A stretch of 64,000 nt of DNA, from assembly GCF_004210375.1 (NCBI RefSeq), contig NC_134831.1, positions 3,844,001 through 3,908,000 on the forward strand, written 5' to 3'. Under the pieces are notes generated by a model, which was not told the DNA's origin, searched no databases, and saw only the letters and a program-made list of their open reading frames with translations. Positions 1-11,451 of this stretch are shown here, in pieces. A program made the position numbers and the translations under genes. This stretch comes from Tachypleus tridentatus. Its lineage: Eukaryota > Arthropoda > Merostomata > Xiphosura > Limulidae. The stretch's first letter is position 1, and every line of letters begins with the position of its first letter.

Positions 1-329
1 GAAAAAAAACATTGACTACTATAAAAAACAAAAACTGTTTCAGATCATTAGATCTTTTTATTTATTTTTAGTATATTTTATTCTTTTATCTTTTACGTGC
101 CATAAAACACGTAGTTCTGAAATATAAGTTTATCCCGGTCTTCTGGTTCTCAGATACACCATTTCTTTCTCGTTTTGTACTGTTTTTTTTTACCCTTTTT
201 TCAGTCAAACAACTCAAGAAAACTTTTTAAAACACGTTTAGAAAAGCTTTTAGTTAATAGCGTATAGTGCCACAACAACTAACAGATAGATAGGCAGATG
301 TCTGGGAAACCTATTACATAGATAAAGAT

Positions 330-451
330 TTGTTTGTACCAAAGAACCAAAGCTGCACAATGGGCTATCTATCGGTGCTCTGCCCCACATGGGTATCGAA
401 ATCCCGGTTTCTAACGTTTTAATTCCCTTAACATATCGCTTAACGGGTGGG
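330..451 (-). mobile_element. Family B SINE, diverged
   Basis: On the minus strand this reads as a short tRNA-derived SINE: a tRNA-like head, a B-box-like GGGTATCGAAATCCCGG segment (plus-strand view), then the GATAGCCCATTGTGCAGCTTTG tail region. The (AAAC)n tail is reduced to a TTTGTTTG-like remnant on the plus strand near 330. Several substitutions mark it as old. Confidence 0.7.
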
Positions 452-686
452 TATAGATAAAGAGAAAGAAATGCTAGCTAGATAGGCGGAAGAAAGACCG
501 GATGTGGATTAATAAAACGGAAGTAAATAAACCAAGAGGAGACTAGACCCACGAAGAGACCCATTATCACGAACCAATCGATTTAACGACCAATAAATTA
601 ACGATAAGGAAGAATGAGAATCGTAGTGTAATAAACAGACATCTGAACGAGTAAACCAATTGAAATAACGGTTACAAAACGTGTTT

Positions 687-815
687 TTTGTTTGTTTCTT
701 TGAAGTTAAGTACAAAAATACACGACGAGTTATCTGTGCTATACCCACCGCGGGTATCGAAACACTGATTCTAGCGTTATAAGTACGTAGACATACCGCT
801 GTGCCACTAGGCGGA
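687..815 (-). mobile_element. Family B SINE, near full length
   Basis: The plus strand shows TTTGTTTGTTT (the reverse of an AAAC tail), then the reverse of the B module, including CCACCGCGGGTATCGAAAC, and ends in ACATACCGCTGTGCCACTAGG, which is the reverse of the tRNA head. The 152-codon minus-strand frame over 509-967 crosses this element and is not evidence of a gene. Confidence 0.8.
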
Positions 816-1116
816 ACGGAAAGAAAGAGGTTACTGTATATTTGTTGTTGTTTTTTATTTCCCGCAAACCTACTAGAGAACCATCCGCACCTGCCATCTT
901 TAATTTTAAATTGAGAAACTCGAGGACAGGAAGTTAACAAATACCACCCATCGCAACTTTTTATCAACGAATAGTGGGATTGGATGTTGCATTATTACGG
1001 CTAAAAGGGGACTCGAACACGTAATCTGCAGATTATTAATCGAATGTCTTAACATTGAAATTATTGAGATAGTAGATGATTAAATAAACATAATGATAGG
1101 TGTACAGATGAAGAAT

Positions 1117-1338
1117 TGTTTATTTTAATTCCGTGCAAAGCTACATGAGGGCTATTTGCGCCAACTGTCCCTAATTTAGCAGTGTAAGACAAGAGGGAAG
1201 GGTACTTTTCATCACCACCCACCGCTAACTCATGGATTACCAATACACTTGAAAATGCGTGCATATTTGGTGTGACGGGAATTTGAACCCGCGACTCTCA
1301 AACTACTAGTAGAGGTTCCTAACCACCTGGTCACAGAG
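1117..1338 (-). mobile_element. Family A SINE with internal deletion
   Basis: The tail, the body (CACCACCCACCGCTAACTC on the plus strand) and the B box (GGAATTTGAACCCGCG) are all present. About 40 bp between the body and the head is missing or scrambled around 1235-1262. The head is diverged, with a broken anticodon-arm region. The 67-codon frame over this element is a by-product. Confidence 0.85.
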
Positions 1339-2290
1339 TGATAACAAAATGATAAGAAAAATAAAATACAAAATGGATAGAAGAATTAGTGGATAAAGAA
1401 ATAGACAGAAGGACGTATTGATGAAGGAGCAAATACATTGGAGAAATATTTGGTAAATAAAGAAAGAATAAATGGACTGGATAGAAAGATGAGTAAGAAA
1501 GGGAGAGAAAGATTAAAGACTACAGAAGATGGCTGGATGATTGAATGAATACATGTTTGGATAACTGCGCTATTAAAACACGATTGCCTATAATGCAGCA
1601 GTAGCGTTACCGTAATGACGTCATGACGTAAAGACCATTACACATTTCTCACTTAGACATTATCCAGACAGGAGAAATAGACTTTACGAAGTTAATGTAT
1701 ACAGCGTGTTTATAGAACGTTATCTGACTAGAAGGTTATCTATTACATTATCAGATTCTAAACAACCCAGGCATTTTCTCTCTATATATATCAAGAATCC
1801 CTCCTATTGTACAATTCTCCCCTTCCCCCGAAAAAAAAAAAGTCGCAATTTTTTCATTCCACTTTTCAAACCTGTTTTATCTCTTAGTTATCGGTTACTT
1901 TCAAAGACTTCTCCAACAAAGAACTGTGTACGGAAAACGATATAAGCGCTAAGCCTCAAGTACGAGCGAACTCGAATTATTTAGTCCTAACAATGATGCA
2001 TGTACATACCGCTAGCAATTCCAAAGCGGTAACAATAATAACAAGATATAATTGTATTCATCTTTATTACAGATATGAAAAAAGTATTACAGCCTCTGAT
2101 GAATAACCGTACCCTCATAAAATAATTCGAAAATTACCTAATGTTGAAGCTTTGGTAATCTTACATTCAATAGGTAATTCATTTAATCTTAAGTGTAACG
2201 GGTTTCTTTCTGTGTGTATGTATGTATATAATTAATCTGAAAATGTTCGTGTCAGTTCATAACTACTAAAGACCTTCTGAGATGCGTTTA
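1339..2290. other. Unique AT-rich stretch, no gene seen
   Basis: No recognisable exon or repeat family. A 79-codon plus-strand frame at 1706-1945 resembles no protein family I know. The region around 1380-1550 is purine-rich with GATAGA/GAAAGA runs. A perfect cAMP-response-type octamer, TGACGTCA, sits at 1616-1623; one isolated octamer is weak evidence of regulation. Confidence 0.5.
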
Positions 2291-2299
2291 GTAGTGTGA

Positions 2300-2710
2300 A
2301 CGGTGAAAGTATACTCGTGAAACTAGGTAAATTACACATACAATCGTATGAGATTGGCCTACACTCCCACTTATATAATTAAAACACGTGTAACTGAGAA
2401 AAGTGTGCGTGCAGTTATGTAAACCCTAGACTAGTACTTATGTACAATTAAAACACTTGTAACTGAGTTATCTACTTTACATGTGGTGGAAAAATGTACA
2501 AGCTCCTTAGTTGTATAATACAAAACCATGTAAGAAACTACAACACATTTTATGGTGTAACTAGATAAACTTAGAATCATGTAATTACGTAAAACATTGT
2601 ACAGATGCAACTGGATAAACTTATTTTCACGTAAATTTGTCTGAAATTACTCTAGATTCCTAACTGTAAAATAAAAACGTGTACTTAAGTAAAGACCTAT
2701 CGAATCAAAG
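2300..2710. repeat. Highly degenerate tandem-like region
   Basis: Phrases such as AAAACACGTGTAACTGAG, AAAACACTTGTAACTGAG and AACTAGATAAACTTAGAATCATGTAA recur at loose spacing of about 70-80 bp. They suggest an old minisatellite that has lost regular period. No open frame of interest. Confidence 0.4.
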
Positions 2711-3209
2711 TTTCAAAAAACATTAACGTTAGGTGCGATCAGACAAAGCTATTGATAAGTTTGTACTTTGGTTATACGGCTTGTGTAAAGTTGCTAGATT
2801 TATGTTACTTTCTAAAGGAATTCTTATGCAATAAGTTATGAAGTTCATTTTAGCAATAGGGTACAACTCGTGAAAATAGTAACATTGACTGCTGAAACAC
2901 TGCCCCCCCCCGACTTAGGATAAAGGATATTTGCGATCACAACCATTACTTTCTTATGTAACAGCAACAACAGTGATGTAGCGAACTTATATTAATATCT
3001 CACCGAGAAAATGTAGAATATGTTTTCCCTCACATGTTCGCTACTTAAGAGAAACTAATTTCCAGTTTATTAACAGTTCCACCGCCAGAAGGCTATTGGC
3101 TTTTCTTGTTTGTCTTGAATTCCCTGCGCCAGAGGAATTTTGCGTTCTACCTGCCGCTGGGATCAAGTGCCGAATTTTAGTTCTCAAACTTACCGTTCAG
3201 CCGAGAGGG

Positions 3210-3277
3210 TTTGTTTATTTGTTTTGAATTTCACCCAAATCTACACGAGGGATATTTGCACTAGCCGTCCCTAATTT
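3210..3277 (-). mobile_element. Family A SINE, 3' part of an interrupted copy
   Basis: Plus-strand view: TTGTTTATTTGTTTTGAATT followed by the reverse of the tail module up to CGTCCCTAATTT. The element is split here by another SINE and continues at 3555. The last 12 bases (3266-3277) are the left target-site duplication of the inserted copy. Confidence 0.88.
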
Positions 3278-3542
3278 GGCCAGGTAGGTTAAGGCGTTCG
3301 ACTCGTAATATGAGGATCGCGGGTTCGAATCTCCGTCGCACCAAATATGCTCACTCTCTCGGCCGTGGGGGCGTTATAATGTGTCGGTCAATCCCACTAT
3401 TCGTTGGTAAAAGCGTAGCCTAATAGTTGGCGGTGGGTGGTGATGATTAGTTGCTTTCCCTCTAGTCTTACACTGTTAAAGTAGGGACGGCTAGCGCATA
3501 TAGCCCTCTAGTAGCTTTGTGCGAAATTCAAAAATAATCAAA
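3278..3542 (+). mobile_element. Family A SINE nested inside another family A SINE
   Basis: A near complete plus-strand copy. The head starts at GGCCAGGTAGGTTAAGGC, with the B box GGGTTCGAATCTCC near 3320. The body and the 3' module ending GCGAAATTCAAAAATAATCA are present. It is flanked by a perfect 12-bp duplication CGTCCCTAATTT at 3266-3277 and 3543-3554, which is itself part of the host SINE. This fixes both boundaries and shows insertion into a pre-existing SINE. Confidence 0.92.
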
Positions 3543-3730
3543 CGTCCCTAATTTAGTAGTGTATAACTAGAAGGAAGGCAGCTAGTCATCACCATCCAGC
3601 GTCAACTGTTGTGCTACTCTTTTACCAATGAATAATGGGATTGACTGAAAGGTCGAGTATGTTTGGTGTGATGGGGATTCGAATCCGCGACCCTCGAATT
3701 CGAAGCGCTCTAACCACCTGTTCTAGAGTT
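3543..3730 (-). mobile_element. Family A SINE, 5' part of the interrupted copy
   Basis: Continuation of the minus-strand copy that begins at 3210, restarting with the second copy of CGTCCCTAATTT. It runs through the body to the B box (GGGGATTCGAATCCGCG) and the decayed tRNA head near 3725. A short internal deletion near 3640 removes the CACATTATAACGCCC part of the body. Confidence 0.88.
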
Positions 3731-3979
3731 ATACGCTTATAAATTATTGTTACTATAGTATCAGACACTATAGTTCTTCAATAACCCAGCATGCATTGCT
3801 GCTGTATTAAGGCTAATAGGTTAATCTGTAGTCAAGAGAAATATAAGACGGCTGACTTTTTGAGAAGTTGTCTTGAAACTAATGCTCGGAGAGAAACATT
3901 TCATTCGCATACTTCACTACTTTTCACGTGTCTGTTTGTGGCAAAGTTAGAACTGTTTGATATAAGTAAAGTCCATCAT

Positions 3980-4370
3980 TTGTAAACATGATATAGTTTA
4001 TCTGGGTTTGTAGTGACAGTAGTATGTACTTAATTTGAAATGATAATGTCCCTGATTAATCTGAATTTATAGTCGCTTGTTATAGTCTGTGTTTAAGCTG
4101 AGTTGGGTGCATAATTTTAGGATATTGTTGTAACTTGCTCAGTCTAGGATTATACTAGTCTGTACTTAAGCTGAGAAAACAGCGACTCCTGCATAATCTG
4201 GGTTGATGTGGCCTTGCCTTGTATGAGACCGTAGTAGTTGTCTAATTTCGGTTTAAAGTGATTTGTGCTTAATCTGGAAAAACATAGCAGACTCTACGAA
4301 ATCTGAGATTATTTTGGTCTGTGCTTAATGTGGTTTGAGAGTAATTTTTTTTCTCTTTTTGATCTGGGAT
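3980..4370. repeat. Degenerate tandem repeat around TGTGCTTAATCTGGG
   Basis: Variants of TAATCTGGGTTTATAGTGG and TCTGTGCTTAAGCTGAG recur at irregular spacing, for example near 4010, 4050, 4090, 4165, 4190, 4270 and 4320. The pattern is that of an old minisatellite with unit roughly 35-45 bp. Confidence 0.4.
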
Positions 4371-6390
4371 TATAGGTGTTTCTTATTATCGTACAGTTAC
4401 AATGTTTTTCATGTGGTACTTTAGTTTTAAATATACCAGATTCATGTGTTAACACTAAAAATATTGTTAATTTATCAATTAGTTGAGGCTGTTCGTTGAA
4501 ACACATCAAGTGATTCGTTGGGGTTTGGAAGGACGGTTTATACTTCTGGCTGAATCCACTAATTTGTCAAGTTGACGATTTTTGTACAACGTTCTTATAA
4601 ATGGCTAAGCTTAGTATGAACATAAGTAGGCTTAGCACCGTAGATATTTTATCATGATTTTCAAAATATCGATTTTTGTAAACTATTTATTGAATTAAAA
4701 AAAAAGTAACTGACACTTTCGTATTAAAATGGGAAACTTTGAGTGCGAAACGACACAGGATTTCTGGTTTAACTAACACTAGAAATAAAATAAATCTTTT
4801 TTTTTTCGTAAACCTAAACATCATCTGTATTACTACACAAACGCCATCTCTATTAAGTACATACATGAAAGATATATTCACAAAAAAAATGAAAATCGAT
4901 CTGTTAAGTAGACAGTAAATAGAAAATAGTAACTGTAATATTGTGACGTTTCAAGAATTGTACACCAGACACTTAAATGTTTGTTGTCCATGACGGACTC
5001 TCGTAAAGCCAGAAACGCATCTTCAGGCATTGTCTAGTCATATCTCAATGATCTTATTTTGTTTTCCATTTTTTCTTCTTCTTTTTGTTTTTTATAGCAA
5101 CTCGTCATTTGTCGAAAATTACTAAACAACTTCCACGTTTTCTGCCAAAGAAAAAACATTGTGAGTTTACTTAAAGGAACAGGAGAGAACACCTAACACG
5201 TCTCCTCATCGAAATCGCATTGACAGCCGAGAACCCAGGCGAATTCTGTCAATAGCAGCTGGAGTCAGGGCAGATTTAGTGCATGCTGACTCAGGGTTGA
5301 GTAATGGGTCGGAGATTAGCTTGCTGGAAAACGACTGGAGGAAGTGATCATAAGCCAAAAAGTTCTGGAAGTCATCCAGAGGCGATCAAAGAATCGTGTT
5401 AGTTGAAGGAATTTGAAAAAAAAAAGCAAGATAATTTTCCCTCGTAACTTCGAGTGACCCTTTGGAGGAAAACATTTCTAACAAGAACTGACAAGTAATC
5501 AAAGTTTGGAACTAAGGAAATAAAAAAGAACGTTTTTGACTAGCACTTTCTAGAGTGCAAATACACGTCAACTATGAATTATTTCACGTTCAACTGTTTC
5601 TCGAAGCGACTAGCAAAAACATCGGGATCTATGACTCTAATTCCATATTCATAATCAAGAAGAAACTGTATCTGAGAAACTTCTAAGAGGAAAAGTAATA
5701 TAACTCTTCTTGTATAAAATAAATACGTCATTACTAATAAAACATCCCCTGCTGGTGAGCTTCCTGGTAAAGACACGGAATATTTTCCTTTTAGGAGACA
5801 TTATGCTATTTTATGTAGGCAATAAATCTTCCAACTGAAACAGACTGTATTTCTATAATAGAACTGAAAAATATTTCCATACTATTCTCTCACAAAACTG
5901 TTGCTACGCTATGCAAAATGAAAGTGAAATCCGTTTATAGGAAAAGCTTCAAAAATGAGAATGTCTATACGACGATATATTTTCTTCAAGACTTTTGTTT
6001 TCAGTATTCTATTACGGTAGAACTAATATGAGGTTTCCTAATACAAAACGTTTAGAAAATTCTAATACCCGTAGTTTTAAGTGACGTCGAGAAGTTGAAA
6101 TAAAGTTGTTTAGTAACATCAAAAAGACAATATTTATTAACTGCACATGCCCGTAGTCTGGAAACAGTAATTCATAAGTCGAGGTTAACGTTTTACTCCG
6201 CAGGTCAGTATGGATTTGTCAGTATTATACTCCTTACGTGAGAGACGACATTTCAATTTTGACCCAGATTTCTACGTAACAACACTTTACTACACACACA
6301 TATCGCATGGGGGCAGCGTTTTACTACAGAAATAAAGGCTTCTGTACAAACACAAAGTATGGAGAGGGGAGGATGTAACATTCTAATATA
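4371..6390. other. Unique stretch, no gene seen
   Basis: No SINE or satellite detected. A subregion at about 5170-5400 is less AT-rich than its surroundings but has no long open frame. A 65-codon minus-strand frame at 5579-5776 contains a hydrophobic stretch; I recognise no family and see no convincing exon boundaries. Confidence 0.45.
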
Positions 6391-6394
6391 GAAA

Positions 6395-6615
6395 TCTCGG
6401 GTAAGTGTCGATAGCACTCAACACTGACGAAACTGTAGACAGCAATATATACTAGTGTAAGTGTAAATAGTAATGTACACTAACGAAAGTAAATATAGCA
6501 TTAGACACTGACGTAAGTGTAAATAGCCCTAAACACTAACAAAAGTATAGATAACACTAAACAATGACGAAAGTGTAGGTAGTATTAAACACTGACGAAA
6601 GAATAAATAGCCTCA
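6395..6615. repeat. Diverged minisatellite, unit about 32 bp, about 7 copies
   Basis: The unit resembles AACACTGACGAAAGTGTAAA followed by TAGCACTA. Copies differ at several positions each, and spacing varies by a few bases. It directly abuts the left flank of a family A SINE. Confidence 0.7.
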
Positions 6616-6638
6616 GTTCTTGTATCTCACCTGGTGAT

Positions 6639-6883
6639 TTAGTTTGTTTAGAATTTCGCGCAAAGCTACACGAGGGCTATCTGCGCTAGTCGTCCGTAAT
6701 TTAGCAGTTTCAGACTAGAGGGAAGGGAACTAGTCATCACCACCCACCGCCAATTCTTGGGCTACTCTTTTACCAACGAATAGTGGGATTTACCGTCACT
6801 TTATGACGCTGAAAGGGGGAGCATGTTTGTTGTGACGGGGATTCGAACCCGCGACCCTTAGATTACGAGTCGAGTGCCATAAC
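6639..6883 (-). mobile_element. Family A SINE with probable TSD
   Basis: The tail, body and B box (GGGGATTCGAACCCGCG plus-strand view) are well preserved. There is a small deletion between the GTCACTTTATGACG segment and the head. The flanks carry CACCTGGTGAT at 6628-6638 and 6884-6894. The SINE's own A-box region also reads CCACCTGG, so the exact 5' end is ambiguous by a few bases. Confidence 0.88.
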
Positions 6884-7244
6884 CACCTGGTGATATCATA
6901 ATAAACAAACGTTTTACTTTGTACAACCGGTAATAAATTTGTGTGAATTTTAAATAATGGAGTTATTTAATAAAACGAAACCTTGTCGACTATCGTTGAG
7001 CTTGTCTCCAAGAATGAAAACAATATTTGTAATGTTTTACTTTGGAGCTGAAATTGTGTTAAACATTAAAAGAGCAGGGGTTAGTCGTCATAATAATAGT
7101 TTGTTTTGGTTAAGTAAGACATGAAGAGATTTAGAGTGGATTACAAAAGCCACACTTCATAATTCTCATGTGTAAAGTAGTAACTGTAAACATTCTTAGA
7201 GGCAATACTCCAGGACGTTAGTATAAATCATAGACTGTGTTTTT

Positions 7245-8793
7245 GAATACTGTATATTATATGTAACTAGTGTATAATGTATGTAGTTTGTGTATAATGT
7301 ACGTAGTTATTGTATATTATATGTAGTTAGTGTATAATGTATGTAGTTACTGTATATTATATGTAGTTACTGTATATTATATGTAGTTACTGTATAATGT
7401 ACGTAGTTAGTGTATAATGTATGTAGTTACTGCATATCATACGTAGTTACCGTATATTATACGTAGTTAGTGCATAACGCATGTAGTCACCGTATATTAT
7501 ATGTAGTTAGTGCATAACGCACGCAGTTATTGTATTATCATACGTAGTTAGTGCATAACGTATGTAGTCACCGCATATATATACGCAGTCACTGTATATA
7601 TATACGCAGTTAGCGCATAACGCACGTAGTCACTGCATATCATACGTAGTTAGCGCATAACGCAACGCAGTTAGCGCATAACGTATGTAGTCACTGCATA
7701 TTATACGCAGTCACTGCATATCATACGCAGTTAGCGCATAACGTACGCAGTCACCGTATTATTATACGTAGTTAGCGCATAACGCATGCAGTCACTGCAT
7801 TATCATACGCAGTCATTGTATTATCATACGCAGTCAGCGCATAACGCACGCAGTTAGCGCATAACGTATGTAGTCATCAGTATATTATACGCAGTCACTC
7901 GCATATCATACGCAGTTAGCGCATAATCCATGCAGTTAGCGCATAACGCAACGCAGTTAGCGCATAACGTATGTAGTCACTGTATATATATACGCAGTCA
8001 CCGCATAACATATGCAGTTAGTGCATTAATCCATGCAGTTAGTGCATAACGTACGTAGTCACTGCATATCATACGCAGTCACTGCATATCATACGCAGTT
8101 AGTGTATAACGTACGCAGTCACTGCATATCATATGTAGTTAGTGCATAACGCACGTAGTTAGTGCATAACGTATGTAGTTACTGTATATTATATGTAGTT
8201 ACTGTATATCATACGCAACCAGTGCATAACGTATGCAGTTAGTGCATAACGCATGTAGTTATCAGATATCATATGTAGTTAGTGCATAACGTATGTAGTT
8301 ACTGCATATCATACGTAGTCACCGCATATCATACGTAGTTAGCGCATAACGCATGCAGTCACTGCATATCATATGCAGTTAGTGCATAATGTTTGGTAGT
8401 CACTGCATATCATACGTAGTTACCGTATATTATATGCAGTTAGTGCATAATGCGTGTAGTCACCGCATATTATATGTAGTTAGTGTATAATGTACGTAGT
8501 TAGTGTATAATGTATGTAGTTACTGTATATTATATGTAGTTACTGTATATTATATGTAACTAGTGTATAATGTATGTAGTTAGTGTATAATGTATGTAGT
8601 TATTGTATATTATATGTAGTTAGTGTATAATGTATGTAGTTACTGTATATTATATGTAGTTACTGTATATTATATGTAGTTAGTGTATAATGTATGTAGT
8701 TACTGTATATTATATGTAGTTAGTGTATAATGTTTGTAGTTACTGTATATTATATGTAGTTACTGTATATTATATGTAGTTACTGTATATTAC
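7245..8793. repeat. 20-bp tandem array, about 77 copies
   Basis: Exact 20-bp periodicity is visible at both ends, with two alternating unit types: TAGTTACTGTATATTATATG and TAGTTAGTGTATAATGTATG. In the middle (roughly 7431-8470) the same units carry many T-to-C changes, for example GCGCATAACGCACGCAGTCA, plus small indels that break the 20-bp phase. A positions stay unchanged, so the change is strand-asymmetric. There is no coding potential. See the findings for interpretation. Confidence 0.95.
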
Positions 8794-8869
8794 ATTATAT
8801 CCAATGTGAAGACACAGATGTAACTAGTTTAGATAATTAATGTTACAAGATTACAGTAACTGTGACACA

Positions 8870-10187
8870 GATACATCATACACTGTTGACATCCTAGTTT
8901 CTATAGTTGTACGTGTACATCGTACACTGTTAACATCCTAGTTTCTATAGTTGTACGTGTACATCGTACACTGTTAACATCCTAGTTTCTATAGTTGTAC
9001 GTGTACATCGTACACTGTTAACATCCTAGTTTCTATAGTTGTACGTGTACATCATACACTGTTAACATCCTAACTTCTATAGTTGTACGTGTACATCGTA
9101 CACTGTTGACATCCTAGTTTCTATAGTTGTACGTGTACATCGTACACTGTTAACATCCTAGTTTCTATAGTTGTACGTGTACATCGTACACTGTTAACAT
9201 CCTAACTTCTATAGTTGTACGTGTACATCGTACACTGTTAACATCCTAGTTTCTATAGTTGTACGTGTACATCATACACTGTTAACATCCTAACTTCTAT
9301 AGTTGTACGTGTACATCGTACACTGTTAACATCCTAGTTTCTATAGTTGTACGTGTACATCGTACACTGTTAACATCCTAGTTTCTATAGTTGTACGTGT
9401 ACATCATACACTGTTAACATCCTAACTTCTATAGTTGTACGTGTACATCGTACACTGTTAACATCCTAGTTTCTATAGTTGTACGTGTACATCATACACT
9501 GTTAACATCCTAGTTTCTATAGTTGTACGTGTACATCGTACAGTGTTAACATCCTAGTTTCTATAGTTGTACGTGTACATCATACACTGTTAACATCCTA
9601 ACTTCTATAGTTGTACGTGTACATCGTACACTGTTAACATCCTAGTTTCTATAGTTGTACGTGTACATCGTACACTGTTAACACCCTAGTTTCTATAGTT
9701 GTACGTGTACATCATACACTGTTAACATCCTAACTTCTATAGTTGTACGTGTACATCGTACACTGTTGACATCCTAGTTTCTATAGTTGTACGTGTACAT
9801 CGTACACTGTTAACATCCTAGTTTCTATAGTTGTACGTGTACATCATACACTGTTAACATCCTAACTTCTATAGTTGTACGTGTACATCGTACACTGTTA
9901 ACATCCTAGTTTCTATAGTTGTACGTGTACATCATACACTGTTAACATCCTAACTTCTATAGTTGTACGTTTACATCGTACACTGTTGACATCCTAGTTT
10001 CTATAGTTGTACGTGTACATCGTACACTGTTAACATCCTAACTTCTATAGTTGTACGTGTACATCGTACACTGTTGACATCCCAGCTTCTATAGATGTAC
10101 GTGTACATTGTACACTATTGACATACTAGCTTCTATAGATATAGGTGTACATCGTGTACTGACTCCCAGGTTCTATAGCTATATATG
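8870..10187. repeat. 44-bp tandem array, about 30 copies
   Basis: The unit contains CTATAGTTGTACGTGTACAT, then CGTACACTGTTAACATCCTA and GTTT. Starts at 8901, 8945 and 8989 confirm 44 bp. Two main linked variants occur: units with CATCATACACT are usually followed by CCTAACTTC, and units with CATCGTACACT usually by CCTAGTTTC. The last copies (from about 10080) are increasingly diverged, as expected at an array edge. The array lies only about 75 bp beyond the 20-bp array. Confidence 0.95.
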
Positions 10188-10765
10188 CTTATGTCTTGCA
10201 GAGAGAGAACGTGCTTTTCTAGTAATTTCTCACAAGTTTTCACAAGGGTCATATCTATGTATAACCCTTTCTAGTTTACAACAGAACGACTATCAGGAAG
10301 ACAGGTAATTGACAGCACTCACCCACCAACTCATGGACAACTTTTGGGATCTTACCAACACAATTTTAAAAGCGCCCTCTCGAAAAGTGTTTTTACAGCA
10401 ACGAGACGCAATCAAATAACCCTTGGATTTTAAGACCAGGCACATTAACCACTGAGCTTCGCTCGGCTTTCCAGAGCAAATATAATGACTGAAATCAGTT
10501 GCAAACATTCCACTTAACTAATTGTGTGAAGATGTAATAACATTATTACAATACGTTGGAAGTATCCAAGTATTAGGTATTGATATATTTTTCGACGAAT
10601 TTTAGCAACAGATTCGTGTACATCGAGTATACTGTTCTGTGTAGACAAATAAATTATGTAAATGCCTTTAACAGACAACTAGCTCTTTAGCGGCGTTTAA
10701 TTGAATTTTACCTCACTTGTTCACTCAGCAACAACAACAAGACGAATGATTTTAAAGAATATTTT
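10188..10765. other. Unique stretch beside the satellites
   Basis: Contains frames of 66 codons (plus, starting inside the satellite) and 71 codons (minus, 10293-10508) with no recognisable family. Nothing else detected. Confidence 0.45.
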
Positions 10766-11010
10766 AATCAAAGAGCTTTGTGCTTAACTACAAACAAACA
10801 AATTGTTCTACTCGAGCCGAGCGTGACTAGTGTATGGCGTGTCTGGATTGTGAATCGTAGGGTTCGTGGTTTGCGCCCCTTTACCGCATGAACATGCATT
10901 GTGAGTAAAACCGACAACCACATCCCCACTGTTCAGTGAAGCAGAAATTGTTAATTAGGAACGGTTTTACACAGACAGACTTACACAAAATTCTAAAACG
11001 AACAAAGCTT
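10766..11010 (+). mobile_element. SINE remnants (B tail fragment and a decayed tRNA-like head)
   Basis: At 10768-10803 the sequence GAGCTTTGTGCTTAACTACA followed by AACAAACAAA matches the 3' end of family B. It is followed by a decayed element, GACTAGTGTATGGCGTGTC through GGGTTCGTGGTTTGCGCCCC (B-box-like), which resembles the family D heads at 40.57 and 51.77 kb. Ends are uncertain. Confidence 0.45.
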
Positions 11011-11450
11011 TCTATTTGTTTCAAAGGCTTCATTTAGATGGATAAATAAATGTTGAAATACCTAAGCTGCGCCTTCTTTTAAATTCAACATCACGGTCAT
11101 TTTAGTTATTCTACTAATCAATAGTTTCGTTGTTGTTGTTTTTAAGATATGCCTAGTTCTGCTATATTTATTCATTTTTTTATTATTGCTATATTTGTTA
11201 TATTAAAATAATCTTTATTTTTAATTTTTATCCGATGGTGATAACAAAAATTTTGAGTTATATCACCTCAGTGGTGGACACAACTCAGCTACATTTCTTT
11301 CAAATCCATGCTTATGTGTTTGACTAAAATATTCATTTATTTCTTATTTTGGAAGATAATATTTATCATTTCTTTCTTTCTAACTCAAGCAGGAAATTAA
11401 AAAAAAATATCGAATTTATTCGCATACATTTCCAAACAAATGACTGGTAT
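11011..11450. other. AT-rich stretch, nothing recognised
   Basis: Very T/A-rich, with poly-T runs near 11140-11230. No open frame, no repeat family seen. Confidence 0.5.
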
Positions 11451-11451
11451 T

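Noticed and set aside
509-967. 152-codon minus-strand frame
   Set aside because: It crosses a family B SINE (687-815), has low-complexity AT-rich composition and matches no family.
1616-1623. CRE octamer TGACGTCA as a promoter element
   Set aside because: An isolated palindromic octamer occurs by chance at this scale, and no transcript or gene start is nearby.
3278-3360. Functional tRNA gene in the family A heads
   Set aside because: The A and B boxes are good, but acceptor-stem ends do not pair, the anticodon stem is poor, and the sequence continues into a SINE body with TSDs. All heads are SINE parts.
5579-5776. Possible exon on the minus strand
   Set aside because: 65 codons with a hydrophobic stretch, but no family recognised and no convincing splice boundaries.
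7245-10187. Centromeric or telomeric satellite
   Set aside because: The arrays are only about 1.3-1.5 kb each and have no telomere-like unit. Nothing supports a chromosomal structural role.
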